DNA of 32,373 nucleotides from an uncultured Collinsella sp. (GCA_938023085.1 CALHDP010000158.1:1-32373), one strand, 5' to 3'. Shown: positions 14,866 to 21,604, numbered from the stretch's first letter. The notes: a model not told the origin generated them from the sequence alone. Translations and numbers: made by a program.

Positions 14866-14895
14866 TCGACAACAGCAATGTCAAGCGGGTAGAAT
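14866..14895 (+). promoter_or_regulatory. Promoter of the convergent RNA
   Basis: TCGACA (14866-14871) and TAGAAT (14890-14895) are 18 bases apart; each matches the consensus in five of six positions. Transcription would start near 14902 and run rightward to the terminator at 14954-14988. Confidence 0.5.
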
Positions 14896-14901
14896 GGTGC
14901 C

Positions 14902-14988
14902 GACGGCAGCCCAAGTCGTAGGAAGCTGGGCAGAGCCGTTGCTTTGAAGAGTTAGGTCACCGCCTTAGCGACGGTGACCTTTCTTTTT
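14902..14988 (+). ncRNA. Candidate antisense RNA of a type I toxin-antitoxin pair
   Basis: A good promoter at 14866-14895 and a hairpin with a T run at 14954-14988 frame a transcript of about 85 bases that contains no open frame. Its 3' end overlaps the 3' end of the small hydrophobic peptide gene on the other strand (14965-15090). Convergent, 3'-overlapping RNA is the layout of type I systems such as Fst/RNA II and TxpA/RatA. The start position is predicted only. Confidence 0.38.
14954..14988. terminator. Terminator between the convergent pair
   Basis: A perfect 9-base stem AGGTCACCG/CGGTGACCT (14954-14962 with 14972-14980, 9-base loop) is followed on the plus strand by TTCTTTTT. It overlaps the final codons of the peptide gene on the minus strand. 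Confidence 0.7.
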
Positions 14989-15090
14989 GGGCTTCGAACC
15001 CTGCTTGAGTGCCTTGGAAAGGCCGACGAGGGCCGTGAGGAGCGAGACCAGGGCGGTCAGGAGCTTCACGAACTCGGTGAAATCGGTCAT
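14965..15090 (-). CDS. 41-residue hydrophobic peptide, type I toxin-like
   Basis: The gene is short: acidic start MTDFTEFVK, one hydrophobic helix LLTALVSLLTALVGLSKAL, then a strongly basic tail ending KPKKKGHRR. That composition (short, one membrane helix, charged C-terminus) is the hallmark of small membrane toxins of the Fst/TxpA/Ldr kind, though there is no sequence identity I can claim. The start at 15090 is preferred since GGGAGG is 8 bases before it; an ATG six bases earlier is too close to it. An extended -10 promoter on the same strand lies at 15154-15159, giving a 5' leader of about 57 bases. A holin-like phage peptide is the main alternative. Confidence 0.55.
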   Translation of the reverse strand: MTDFTEFVKLLTALVSLLTALVGLSKALKQGSKPKKKGHRR

Positions 15091-15153
15091 GGGCATCACC
15101 TCCCATCGGATGGAGGGCTCTGCCCGGCACGAGGACTGCCGACAGCGCTGCTG

Positions 15154-15159
15154 ATTCTA
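15154..15159 (-). promoter_or_regulatory. Extended -10 promoter of the hydrophobic peptide gene
   Basis: On the minus strand TGCTAGAAT is an extended -10 box (TGnTAGAAT); its hexamer occupies 15154-15159. TTGATC lies 20 bases upstream, too far for a good -35 box, which the extended -10 can compensate. Confidence 0.4.
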
Positions 15160-15167
15160 GCAGAGCG

Positions 15168-15416
15168 TCATTCTTCTTCGATCAATCCGTGCTCCACTCC
15201 CTCGCCGGAATCCAGTCTTTCCGCAGCTCGACGAAGGTGTTCTTGATTCCCGCGACCCCAAAACGGATCGTCTTCGTGCTCGTCACGGGCCTTGAGCTTG
15301 CCCCTGGCTCTCTCGACGGCCTCGCCAGTCGCTTGCCGCCGAACCTCATCCTTAACTTCCTCGCCGATCTCCCCAAATTCCAACGCCGGCCCGTTCTTGC
15401 TCACCGGTCCGTACAT
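15168..15416 (-). CDS. Small charged protein of unknown function
   Basis: An 82-residue frame starts with ATG at 15416 after an excellent ribosome binding site (GGGGAGGG, 7 bases away). The product begins MYGPVSKNGPALEFGEIGEE, and the rest is highly charged, helical and without hydrophobic segments. A second frame on the same strand (15182-15376) ends in protein-like text (GIKNTFVELRKDWIPAREWS), so a frameshift in an older gene cannot be excluded. It ends 9 bases before the promoter of the hydrophobic peptide gene and may share a transcript with it. Confidence 0.4.
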   Translation of the reverse strand: MYGPVSKNGPALEFGEIGEEVKDEVRRQATGEAVERARGKLKARDEHEDDPFWGRGNQEHLRRAAERLDSGEGVEHGLIEEE

Positions 15417-15503
15417 GCTCGGCCCTCCCCTGCTCGCGACCTGTTTTCCAGCCAAGACCGTACTCGCTATTGCTTCTAATAGCTTGAACAGCTCTTCATC
15501 CGG

Positions 15504-15532
15504 CCACTATTAGCAACTATTAGTCCAAATCC
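15504..15532. repeat. Repeat cluster B (shared with 14732-14775)
   Basis: CCACTATTAGCAACTATTAG (15504-15523) runs into TAGTCCAAATCC (15521-15532). Both motifs occur in cluster A in the opposite order. The segment between them carries the candidate type I system and the charged protein. Confidence 0.55.
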
Positions 15533-15540
15533 TCCAGCCC

Positions 15541-16016
15541 AGCAGCCAATAGCCACCATTAGCCCAGCTAAACGACCAAAACAAATCGCCCGGTGCACAG
15601 AATCTGAACAGTCACGAGACGCGTTGAACTCAACATGCGCGGCCTGTCCCGCGTGGACAGCTACAGGGTCGTCTGCGTCGCCGGCCCTGTTGCCATTCAA
15701 TCAGCTGCATAATATACAGGCAGGTCTCCCGAGTACTCCCGTCGCCCTAGTGCGTTGCCATTTAAAGCAACGAGTAACGCTTGGGTAAGAGAGCCCACCT
15801 TCACTCTTGGTGAATCACTCGCCGCCCCTGTGCCCTTTTCGGCAATTTCCTGTATCCCTTTTGGAAACTCGAGTGCCTATCTGGCCGACGAAAAGATTTA
15901 GCGAATTTAGGTGTACCACTCTGTGTTAGTTTGTATTTTAGACAGTATTTGTGATACGCTTTGTTTCAATCAGTAGTGGTACGATTTCGTTTGTTCAACG
16001 AAGGAGGTAATTGTCT
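15541..16016 (+). promoter_or_regulatory. Promoter and long leader of the replication module
   Basis: No gene is seen in these 476 bases. A good promoter stands at 15690-15718: TTGCCA, 17 bases, TATACA. It would give a leader of about 290 bases before the CopG-like gene, containing small hairpins such as TTCAC/GTGAA near 15810. Long structured leaders before plasmid replication genes often carry antisense control. TTGCCATTCAATCAGCTG at 15690-15707 occurs with one change at 8744-8761. Confidence 0.4.
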
Positions 16017-16175
16017 ATGGCAGTGGCCGAGGAGAAGAAAAGAATCCAGGTTACTCTGCCTCTCGAAATTTGGCGTGATCTCGATGACTACGCGAAGAGC
16101 CGCGGTGTAGCTAAGTCGTCTATGGCGGCGATCGCTATCGCCGAGTTTTTGGAGCGTGTTAAAGAGCAAAAATAG
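16017..16175 (+). CDS. copG: CopG-like RHH repressor (52 residues)
   Basis: This 52-residue gene is short but convincing: AAGGAGGT lies 8 bases before the ATG and a terminator follows directly. The product starts MAVAEEKKRIQVTLPLEIWR, a strand followed by the first helix, and continues DLDDYAKSRGVAKSSMAAIA, the second part of a ribbon-helix-helix fold. Proteins of this size and fold upstream of a replication gene are copy-number repressors, as CopG is before repB in pLS1. It probably represses its own promoter and that of the replication gene 187 bases downstream. The role is inferred from position and fold. Confidence 0.72.
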   Translation: MAVAEEKKRIQVTLPLEIWRDLDDYAKSRGVAKSSMAAIAIAEFLERVKEQK

Positions 16176-16181
16176 ATATGA

Positions 16182-16217
16182 AAAAAGCCCCCTACCGCCA
16201 AGTAAGAAGGGCTTTTT
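16182..16217 (+). terminator. Terminator after the CopG-like gene
   Basis: AAAAAGCCC (16182-16190) pairs with GGGCTTTTT (16209-16217), a standard terminator with built-in A and T runs, seven bases after the stop codon. It would separate this gene from the replication gene unless read through. Confidence 0.75.
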
Positions 16218-16339
16218 CCATGTTCAAATGTGGCTTTCTGGCCTGTTACCTGCAATCCTAGCACACGTATGCTTCGATTTGGGTCCCTATGTTGAAGTAC
16301 TACCAAAATACTATGGCATCACTTCGACTGATGGCTAGA

Positions 16340-16358
16340 TAGCCTCAATGAGAGGCTA
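16340..16358 (+). promoter_or_regulatory. Hairpin that covers the replication gene's ribosome binding site
   Basis: TAGCCTC (16340-16346) pairs with GAGGCTA (16352-16358). The second arm includes the GAGAGG that would serve as ribosome binding site for the ATG at 16363, so translation may be held low. Confidence 0.4.
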
Positions 16359-16362
16359 GTTT

Positions 16363-16962
16363 ATGGATACCAGAAATTTAAAACCGGACGCGGGCGGTGG
16401 CTATCCGTGGGACACGGATAGCCACCCGTCCGGCCCCGCAAGCCCGTCTGGAATGGGGGCGGCGTCCGATTTCGCGAATCAGGCCGTCACAGATGCCGCC
16501 ATGCCCAATAGTGAGAGTCACCGCGAAGCACTTCGCCGGGCATCGGATGAATCGTCCCGTGTCGCCCACATGGTGCAGGATATGGTCAGCGAGAAGGTCG
16601 CGATCATCAAGCCGCCGTGGATGCTCGAGCTCGGTTTGCCTAGACTTGACACCGATATCATGGGGCGGATTTGGTCGTTCCAGCGCAAGGATGTTTACAA
16701 ATCCACCTGCTACATCAGCCTTGCCACCATGGCGGCGGACGTCAACTCGGATCGGTCGAACGTCAAGAAGAGAATCGATAAGCTCGTCGAACTCGGTCTT
16801 TTGATTAAGTCGCCGCGTGGTAATAACAAATCTGTTGAGTACCGGCTCGATATGACGGCGATCGCTAAGCGCAGGCTCGAAGTCGAGGAGGGTAGGAAAA
16901 AGCAACGCGCCGAGAATTCGGCGAAACGCAAAGCTCAGTGGGACGCAAAGCATTCTGCCTAG
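16363..16962 (+). CDS. Winged-helix replication protein candidate
   Basis: This 199-residue protein lies between the CopG-like gene and the iterons, which makes a replication role likely. The first 65 residues are polar and probably disordered. Residues about 85-165 hold a winged-helix domain: STCYISLATMAADVNSDRSN is helix 2-3 with the recognition helix, followed by VKKRIDKLVELGLLIKSPRG as last helix and wing. The last 30 residues are basic. Such HTH proteins are annotated in many actinobacterial plasmids as helix-turn-helix or replication initiator proteins. A regulator of another replication gene outside the window is the alternative. Its terminator carries the same nonamer as the iterons. 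Confidence 0.55.
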   Translation: MDTRNLKPDAGGGYPWDTDSHPSGPASPSGMGAASDFANQAVTDAAMPNSESHREALRRASDESSRVAHMVQDMVSEKVAIIKPPWMLELGLPRLDTDIMGRIWSFQRKDVYKSTCYISLATMAADVNSDRSNVKKRIDKLVELGLLIKSPRGNNKSVEYRLDMTAIAKRRLEVEEGRKKQRAENSAKRKAQWDAKHSA

Positions 16963-16967
16963 TTTGA

Positions 16968-17009
16968 AGGGCTATGGGTTGTATGAACCCATAGCCCTAT
17001 TTCTTTTTC
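16968..17009 (+). terminator. Terminator built from an iteron palindrome
   Basis: A perfect 13-base stem (16968-16980 with 16986-16998, loop GTATG) is followed by ATTTCTTTTT. Its arms carry CTATGGGTT and its complement, the same nonamer as the iterons. Confidence 0.75.
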
Positions 17010-17465
17010 TTACAAACTATGGGTTGAAAGAACCTACAGTATAGCTATGGGTTGTTTTAACCCATAGTTTGGCGAAAAATCATTTTATTGATAGGGGGTT
17101 AAATAACGGTTCTTCAGCAAGACTATTGGTTAGGACAACCCATAGTCTTGCTGACAGAGATCGCGGACGCTTTTCCGTGACGGTATAGCTATGGGTTGAA
17201 AGAACCCATAGACAATTTAAGCCACTTTTCTAGCTATGGGTTAATCCAACCCATAGAAAGCGATCGAAAAATGCCAAAAAGTACCGGAATAGTTATTTCA
17301 ACCCATAGTTTGAGCCTGTGTTAACCGGGGCCAACTTATCAACTATGGGTTGTCTCACGAGACTATGGGTTGAAATAACCCATGCCAACTATGGGTTCAG
17401 TTAACCCATGCACTATGGGTTGAAATAACCACAACTATGGGTTGAAATAACCACAACTATGGGTT
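16972..17465. repeat. oriV: Iteron array, probable replication origin
   Basis: The nonamer CTATGGGTT occurs in the plus direction at 16972, 17017, 17045, 17189, 17234, 17343, 17363, 17389, 17413, 17435 and 17457. Its complement AACCCATAG occurs at 16986, 17059, 17137, 17203, 17248 and 17300. On the right the copies follow each other every 20-26 bases (22 and 22 for the last three), about two helix turns, as in iterons bound by a replication initiator. On the left, copies form facing pairs. A variant (GTGGGTT...AACCTATAG) is found at 19140-19160 before parA. Confidence 0.8.
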
Positions 17466-17479
17466 CATACAACCCACCA

Positions 17480-18060
17480 AGTCTGACTAGAGTGAATAAG
17501 ATTCACTTAGTCTGAACTCAAGGGAGAAACGGAGAAATCTACCAGAAAGCATTTAATGATCGAAAGATATACAAACAAGGAGATCCTTCGTCCTTGCCCT
17601 CCGTTCGGCTACGCCTCACTCCGCGTCGCCTGTGGCTCCTTGGCGCTCGCTACGCTCGCACTCCGGTCGCCTTCGGCTCCCTACGCGTCGGCTGCGCCTC
17701 CTTGCCCTCCGCGCGCTTGCGCACGCTCCGCGTCGCCTGCGGCTCCTTGACATGGCCTTCGGCCAAAAGTGTGGGGGCTCCGCCCCAACTCCCCACCCAC
17801 GTTCTCGCCGATCCCCGACGCCGGCGTCGCCTTCGGCTCCCCGGGCGACCTATCGCACTCAGTCGCAACCCGTCCAATTCGGCAATGAGTGCCGAATCCG
17901 ATTCCCGGTCGATCGGGATACCGGTATTCAGTCAACCTTGCACAGAATACCGCTAGAAGGTCACAGAATTGAAAATAGGACGCCTTATTGGTGGGGTTTG
18001 ACCGTTTTCTCATTGCTATATAAAACGAGGTCTTAAATCGGCTCTCAGTGGCCTAAAAAG
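17480..18060. other. GC-rich low-complexity region without gene
   Basis: From 17590 to 17760 the sequence consists of diverged direct copies of a unit like CTCCGCGTCGCC followed by TGTGGCTCCTTG: 17619-17642 and 17726-17749 differ in one base of 24, with a shorter copy near 17661. GGGGCTCCGCCCC at 17773-17785 forms a hairpin. Several open frames cross the area only because stops are rare. No gene is supported. Confidence 0.55.
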
Positions 18061-18061
18061 A

Positions 18062-18089
18062 GACAGGAGCACCTTTCGATACCCCTGTC
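18062..18089 (-). terminator. Terminator of the partition operon
   Basis: On the minus strand a 10-base stem with two G-U pairs (18080-18089 with 18062-18071, 8-base loop) is followed by TCTTTTTAG. It lies 60 bases after the end of the partition operon. Confidence 0.65.
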
Positions 18090-18148
18090 CTGATCCTCTT
18101 GGGCTTCCATTTTGTCACAACGTTAAGAACGTCACGCCGCCCTCTTCG

Positions 18149-18451
18149 TTAAAACCCGTTTTCGGCAAGGTACTCGTCGAACAGCTCACGTGCGATGTCG
18201 GAAACGGACTTGTCCTCCTCGAGTGCGGCCTGCTTCAAGCGCTTGCGATGGCTCTCGGGAACGTAGACAGACAGCTGTACAAGCCTCTCAGATGCCCCTT
18301 CAGCGCCTTTTTTGGGGCGCCCGGCTTTCCGTACCTGCGGAGCCGGTTTCTGGGACTCAGATGCGCTCTCAACGATTTTCTGCTGTCTCTCCTCGGCCTT
18401 CTCCGCGGCGACGTCGAAGTAGGAGGTCGATTTCTTGAACTTTCCGGCCAT
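18149..18451 (-). CDS. Small RHH partition partner (ParB/ParG-like)
   Basis: This 100-residue protein begins with a flexible charged arm (MAGKFKKSTSYFDVAAEKAE) and ends in a probable ribbon-helix-helix: a strand RLVQLSVYVPESH, a helix RKRLKQAALEEDKSVSDIAR, and a tail ELFDEYLAENGF. Mobile N-terminal arm plus RHH is the architecture of ParG/omega-type centromere-binding proteins that work with small ParA ATPases. Its start overlaps the parA stop by one base (TAATG). It would bind the repeats before parA and repress the operon. An AT-hook-like KAGRPKKG lies in the middle. Confidence 0.75.
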   Translation of the reverse strand: MAGKFKKSTSYFDVAAEKAEERQQKIVESASESQKPAPQVRKAGRPKKGAEGASERLVQLSVYVPESHRKRLKQAALEEDKSVSDIARELFDEYLAENGF

Positions 18452-19002
18452 TACAGGACCTCCTCGATCTCGTCCAGGATGTTTTCGATTGCCTGGGCGG
18501 CCTTGCCGCTCTTCGCAATTTCGTACACGGGCTTGCCCAGGGCCGCGCCCTGCTTGAAGGCCGCTGCGGTCGGAACGGTGCCCAGCACGGGCAAGTCATC
18601 GGCTTCGAGCAGTTCGAGGAACTGACGGTCGACCGTCTGGTTTGCCGCGAAGTTGTTGACGATGATTGCGAACGACAGGTCGGGATTGGCCTCGGTGATG
18701 ACCTTGATGGTCCTCTTCATCGGCTTCAGGCCCAGTGTGCCCGGCTGGACTGGGATGATCGCGATGTCAGCGTTTTTGGCGTACTCGGCGGTGTCGTCGC
18801 TCAAGAATCCGGGTGTGTCGATTACGTTCACGGCGTCCGTGTCGTCGAGCAGCCCCTTTTCGTGGTTTGCGCCGCCCTGTGGGTCTAGGTTGCCGAAACC
18901 GACCTTGTGGCCGCGGCGCTCGAGGCCCCAGGCGATCTCGTCGGCGAACGTCGTCTTGCCGACGCCGCCCTTCTGGTTGACTAGCAGGATGTTCGTCGCC
19001 AT
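18451..19002 (-). CDS. parA: ParA-family partition ATPase
   Basis: This 183-residue ATPase distributes plasmid copies at cell division. It has a deviant Walker A QKGGVGKTT (residues about 9-17), a Walker A' piece FGNLDPQGGA near 38 and a Walker B-like VNVIDTPGF near 62. It is a small ParA lacking an N-terminal HTH, of the type Ib class that pairs with an RHH partner. The start at 19002 is supported by GGGGAGA; the longer frame up to 19041 lacks a site. It uses the repeats at 19024-19108 and a 3' partner gene in the same operon. Confidence 0.9.
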   Translation of the reverse strand: MATNILLVNQKGGVGKTTFADEIAWGLERRGHKVGFGNLDPQGGANHEKGLLDDTDAVNVIDTPGFLSDDTAEYAKNADIAIIPVQPGTLGLKPMKRTIKVITEANPDLSFAIIVNNFAANQTVDRQFLELLEADDLPVLGTVPTAAAFKQGAALGKPVYEIAKSGKAAQAIENILDEIEEVL

Positions 19003-19023
19003 GTTCTCCCCTTTCCGAATAGC

Positions 19024-19108
19024 GTAGTCATATATTAGCACACTAACATATGACTACATTAAGTAATTCCAAATCGCAGGTAGAAATATATGAGCATGTT
19101 AAGTAATT
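19024..19108. repeat. Centromere-like repeats before parA
   Basis: A 10-base inverted repeat GTAGTCATAT/ATATGACTAC (19024-19033, 19048-19057) overlaps a direct repeat of 22 bases: 19047-19068 and 19087-19108 agree at 17 of 22 positions and share TTAAGTAATT. This is the expected place for the operator and centromere of a ParA/RHH system. An 18-base piece (19045-19062) reappears exactly at 20275-20292. Confidence 0.6.
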
Positions 19109-19208
19109 AGTATAGTACTACGTTACCGTGCTCATGACTGTGGGTTGGTTTAACCTATAGTCATGCTAAAGTTGCCAAAAGGGGCACAAAGGCCAATGCG
19201 TTTGCGCA

Positions 19209-19490
19209 GTGCCGGCACAGCGACCTAGCATCGTGTGCACCGGCGGAATCATCGCAGGCCTGCAAGGAGAGCATATCCACGGGCTCGTGGTCGCCGGAGG
19301 CCTCGTGATGCAGCACGCGCCGGGCGGCGACTGGAAGCGCGTCGATTGGGATGCACTTGCTGCCTGGCTCGACAGATACGGTTACAAGGTCGCTGATTGC
19401 GAGACGGAGACCCTTCCGACCGCCGACGCGGCAAGGCGGTTACGCGAGTGGGAACGCAAGGGTAAAAACGCATCGTCGCTGAACCAGTGA
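19209..19490 (+). CDS. TraD-like mobilisation protein fragment
   Basis: The 93-residue frame starts with GTG but without a good ribosome binding site. Its middle, VVAGGLVMQHAPGGDWKRVD then WDALAAWLDRYGYKVAD, matches the remnant at 26919-27104 (VAGGLIVNHAPCGNWKRIDW). The remnant has an RKARNHAL-type helix before this core, typical of TraD-like relaxosome accessory proteins of gut bacteria. The copy here lacks this helix and carries an unrelated short N-terminus, so it is probably truncated. Expression is uncertain. The family is named from memory of the pattern, not from a search. Confidence 0.4.
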   Translation: MPAQRPSIVCTGGIIAGLQGEHIHGLVVAGGLVMQHAPGGDWKRVDWDALAAWLDRYGYKVADCETETLPTADAARRLREWERKGKNASSLNQ

Positions 19491-19576
19491 GTCAGTATTC
19501 TTTAGTTGGATGATGGATATCGAAATTAATTAGCGAGATAATGTATGCGTTTCACCATGAGAGAGAGGGGTCTGTC

Positions 19577-19690
19577 ATGAGCTGGAAACCGAGAAAATGC
19601 GTTATCGCCGGTCTCGTGACAACCGGTCCTGGCGGCGGCTTGTTTGCAACTGCAATGACATCGTACCGACTTTTCACTTGCATGTTCTGA
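19577..19690 (+). CDS. 37-residue small protein
   Basis: An ATG at 19577 follows GAGAGAGGGG by about 6 bases. The frame gives a peptide starting MSWKPRKCVIAGLVTTGPGG and ends at TGA 19688-19690, 12 bases before the next gene. It has a basic start and a weakly hydrophobic middle. It may be a leader or a small membrane peptide; evidence is limited to the ribosome binding site and its place before the gene at 19703. Confidence 0.3.
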   Translation: MSWKPRKCVIAGLVTTGPGGGLFATAMTSYRLFTCMF

Positions 19691-19702
19691 AAGGCAGTTG
19701 CC

Positions 19703-19942
19703 ATGCTGTCGCAAAATCAATCGAGATACTTGACCACAATCGGCTTTGCCCTGCTTGCATTACTCTTTGCTAGCGACCTTTTGCTGAAACCGCCCAAGGA
19801 ACTCGTTTCGCTTGCCATAGACTGCATTTCCGCCCTTTACTTTACGGCAACCCTATTCGTCGGACTAAAGGAGAGGAAAAAAGGCGCAGTCGTTGCATCT
19901 GCCGTAGGCGTGATCATAACCATTGCATCATTCTTTATCTGA
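19703..19942 (+). CDS. Small membrane protein (79 residues)
   Basis: The product has three hydrophobic segments: YLTTIGFALLALLFASDLLL (residues 9-28), VSLAIDCISALYFTATLFVG (about 35-54) and VVASAVGVIITIASFFI (about 63-79), separated by KPPKE and KERKKG. Such short three-helix proteins are common on plasmids and phages, with functions such as holin or exclusion, but nothing specific is recognised. AAAGG lies 9 bases before the start. It follows the 37-residue frame and may share its transcript. Confidence 0.55.
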   Translation: MLSQNQSRYLTTIGFALLALLFASDLLLKPPKELVSLAIDCISALYFTATLFVGLKERKKGAVVASAVGVIITIASFFI

Positions 19943-20279
19943 CACATTGGTGATTTAGGGGCGATATCGTAGGAATACGACCGGGAGAGTCTGGACCATA
20001 GGCTCCGGTAAGAACCTTCGCCATGCCCCACGCATCGAGCCCGATGATTTCCCCGCCGGACGCCCTGACGGTCACGGCCTCCGGCGTCCACGGGATCCCG
20101 TCGTCCGTGAGGCGGATGGGTGTGACGCTGCCGGCGTCCATCCGCCTCACGACCTCATTCCGCTTATCGCGCCAGCCCGGCTTGAGCCATTTGATGACGG
20201 TCGGACGCGAGACGCCAAAGACGCACGGGCGCAGCTCGAGCTCTAATACATGAGGTCCCAGCTTATAATACGTGAACAT
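19935..20279 (-). CDS. Hypothetical protein with a possible HTH
   Basis: The minus-strand frame gives 114 residues. The front part VFGVSRPTVIKWLKPGWRDK reads like a helix-turn-helix or MerR-like segment, and the rest (IRLTDDGIPWTPEAVTVRAS) looks like real protein with few rare residues. The only ATG upstream is at 20279, inside the 18-base repeat; no ribosome binding site is visible, so it would be leaderless or start later (ATG of MDAGS, after GAGGCGG). It converges with the small membrane gene, overlapping by 8 bases. No family is recognised. Confidence 0.4.
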   Translation of the reverse strand: MFTYYKLGPHVLELELRPCVFGVSRPTVIKWLKPGWRDKRNEVVRRMDAGSVTPIRLTDDGIPWTPEAVTVRASGGEIIGLDAWGMAKVLTGAYGPDSPGRIPTISPLNHQCVR

Positions 20280-20292
20280 ATGACTACATTAA
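20275..20292. repeat. Second copy of the partition-type repeat
   Basis: AACATATGACTACATTAA is identical to 19045-19062 before parA. Here it lies at the start of the leftward hypothetical gene (20279) and 90 bases upstream of the rightward one at 20382. Confidence 0.7.
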
Positions 20293-20381
20293 CATGGTCA
20301 TGTATTACCGAGCGTTATATGCTGCGCCGGATCCGCCCGTCTGTTATCTTGGGGGCGACAGTTTCTTGCAAGGAGGCAGCC

Positions 20382-20606
20382 ATGCTCCAGAGTGTCTTTG
20401 GATCCGATGGTCAGATCCATCTTGAGAACCAGGTCAGCAGCCAACGTTTCGACTTCACTACGGGCGAAGTGAAAACGGTCATCCCGACCGCTGGGAACAT
20501 GAGCGCCGTCTTCGGCAAGGATGGCGTGGAGACGGAGATCAAGGTGGGGCAGATGCGCCAAACACTGGGCAAGCCTGGCTTCGATTGGCTGTTTAATAAG
20601 CACTAA
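20382..20606 (+). CDS. Small hypothetical protein (74 residues)
   Basis: The ATG follows AAGGAGG by 6 bases. The protein is beta-rich by eye and starts MLQSVFGSDGQIHLENQVSS; two similar pieces, SVFGSDGQIHLE and AVFGKDGVETEI, suggest an internal duplication of a short strand-turn-strand unit. It lacks a signal peptide and membrane segments. A repeat of the partition type lies upstream and another downstream, so it may be co-regulated with the partition genes. No family is recognised. Confidence 0.55.
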   Translation: MLQSVFGSDGQIHLENQVSSQRFDFTTGEVKTVIPTAGNMSAVFGKDGVETEIKVGQMRQTLGKPGFDWLFNKH

Positions 20607-20644
20607 CGGTTGAGTTATTGCAGCATAATCGCAGCTGTAAATAG

Positions 20645-20690
20645 GTGACCATATGACCATGCTAATATGTGCGCACAGTCATATGGTCAC
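20645..20690. repeat. Third site related to the partition repeats
   Basis: A perfect 13-base inverted repeat GTGACCATATGAC (20645-20657) / GTCATATGGTCAC (20678-20690) contains the ATATGAC core of the sites at 19024-19057 and 20277-20283, and CATGCTAATATG in between. Confidence 0.6.
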
Positions 20691-20729
20691 AGTTGTAGAT
20701 CGGTTGAATTTGCGGAAGGTTTTGCCCGA

Positions 20730-20755
20730 AGCATCCGGCACCGCCGGATGCTTTT
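20730..20755 (+). terminator. Terminator after the small gene at 20382
   Basis: AGCATCCGGC (20730-20739) pairs with GCCGGATGCT (20743-20752) around a 3-base loop, then TTT. Rightward orientation. Confidence 0.55.
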
Positions 20756-20815
20756 GGAACGGCCTCTCGTTTGATTGCTTTCCTATCGTTTGCTCCCAGA
20801 CTGGGCGTCTAAAAA

Positions 20816-20834
20816 GGCGGCCGAACCGGCCGCC
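20816..20834 (-). terminator. Terminator of the surface-protein gene pair
   Basis: GGCGGCCG/CGGCCGCC (20816-20823 with 20827-20834) is followed on the minus strand by TTTTT. It lies 52 bases after the stop of the leftward gene at 20886. Confidence 0.7.
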
Positions 20835-20885
20835 CACAAATAAATAAACATTTACCGAACGTAAGAGAAGGGGAACAAATGTACA

Positions 20886-21539
20886 TTACTCCCAGTGACC
20901 GGCGACGTCGACAACCCAATGCTGTCCCGTAGCCTGCTGTTCATAATGTCCCTGGTCCTCAGATGTGGTATACGAATCGTTTACGACAGATCCTCCGATG
21001 CCGCCGTTGTCCATATCATTATGAACCCACGAATAGGCGGCATCTTCGGAATCGAAGGACCCTACCATAGTACCACCATGGTTGACCCAGAAACGAGGAT
21101 GGCGCGTATACACTACATTCGGCACCCAGACCTGGCTGTAATCTGTCTCCCAGTGTCCCTGCTCGGCAACCCACTTCTTCTGGCTACCGCCGTTGGAAGA
21201 GGAATTGTTGCTGCCGGAACCCTGTGAATTGCCGGAATTCTGCTTCGAGTCGGAGGAGTTTCCCTTGCTGTCAGACTTCGACGAGTCGGAAGACTTGTTA
21301 TCCTCCTTCTTGGAGTCATCGGACTTCTGGTCCTTGCCGTCGGACTCTTTCTTCTCCTCGGTCTTGGCTCCAGAGGTTTGCGCCGCCTTTTCTTCGCTTG
21401 GCTTCTTTTTGTCTTTATTCTTTACCGCTGTGGCTGCCCTTTCCGTAGAGCCGCTTCCTTGCTTTGCAAGGCTGGCACATCCAAGTTGAGGTGCCGAAAG
21501 GCACACCAGAAGCGCAACGATAATAGCCTTTGTTCTCAC
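20886..21539 (-). CDS. Secreted or lipid-anchored protein with Ser-rich linker
   Basis: This 217-residue protein has an N-terminal signal (KAIIVALLVCLSAPQLGCAS). QLGC could be an atypical lipobox; cleavage after SLA by signal peptidase I is also possible. A lysine/glutamate/serine-rich stretch (about 30-120) follows, probably a flexible wall-spanning linker. The C-terminal 95 residues carry three GH(W/Y)E motifs (QGHWETDYSQVWVPNVVY, then DQGHYEQQ and VAGHWE) of a kind seen in Coriobacteriia surface proteins. The GTG start at 21539 follows AGGGAG by 6 bases; a longer start at 21590 lacks a site. It is the gene after the large surface protein, so the two are probably co-transcribed. Confidence 0.65.
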   Translation of the reverse strand: MRTKAIIVALLVCLSAPQLGCASLAKQGSGSTERAATAVKNKDKKKPSEEKAAQTSGAKTEEKKESDGKDQKSDDSKKEDNKSSDSSKSDSKGNSSDSKQNSGNSQGSGSNNSSSNGGSQKKWVAEQGHWETDYSQVWVPNVVYTRHPRFWVNHGGTMVGSFDSEDAAYSWVHNDMDNGGIGGSVVNDSYTTSEDQGHYEQQATGQHWVVDVAGHWE

Positions 21540-21604
21540 ACCGGTCTCCCTGCCCATGAAACCGGGCGTTGGACACCAGCCGATATCCAACGCCCGGCTC
21601 GCTT

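Noticed and set aside
17343..17465. Evenly spaced repeats that could suggest a CRISPR array
   Set aside because: The repeats are short and touch each other with near-identical gaps, no unique spacers are present and no cas genes exist; they are iterons.
17556..18036. Overlapping open frames in the GC-rich region
   Set aside because: They result from few stop codons in a low-complexity repeat; products are arginine/proline/serine-rich and no ribosome binding site was found.
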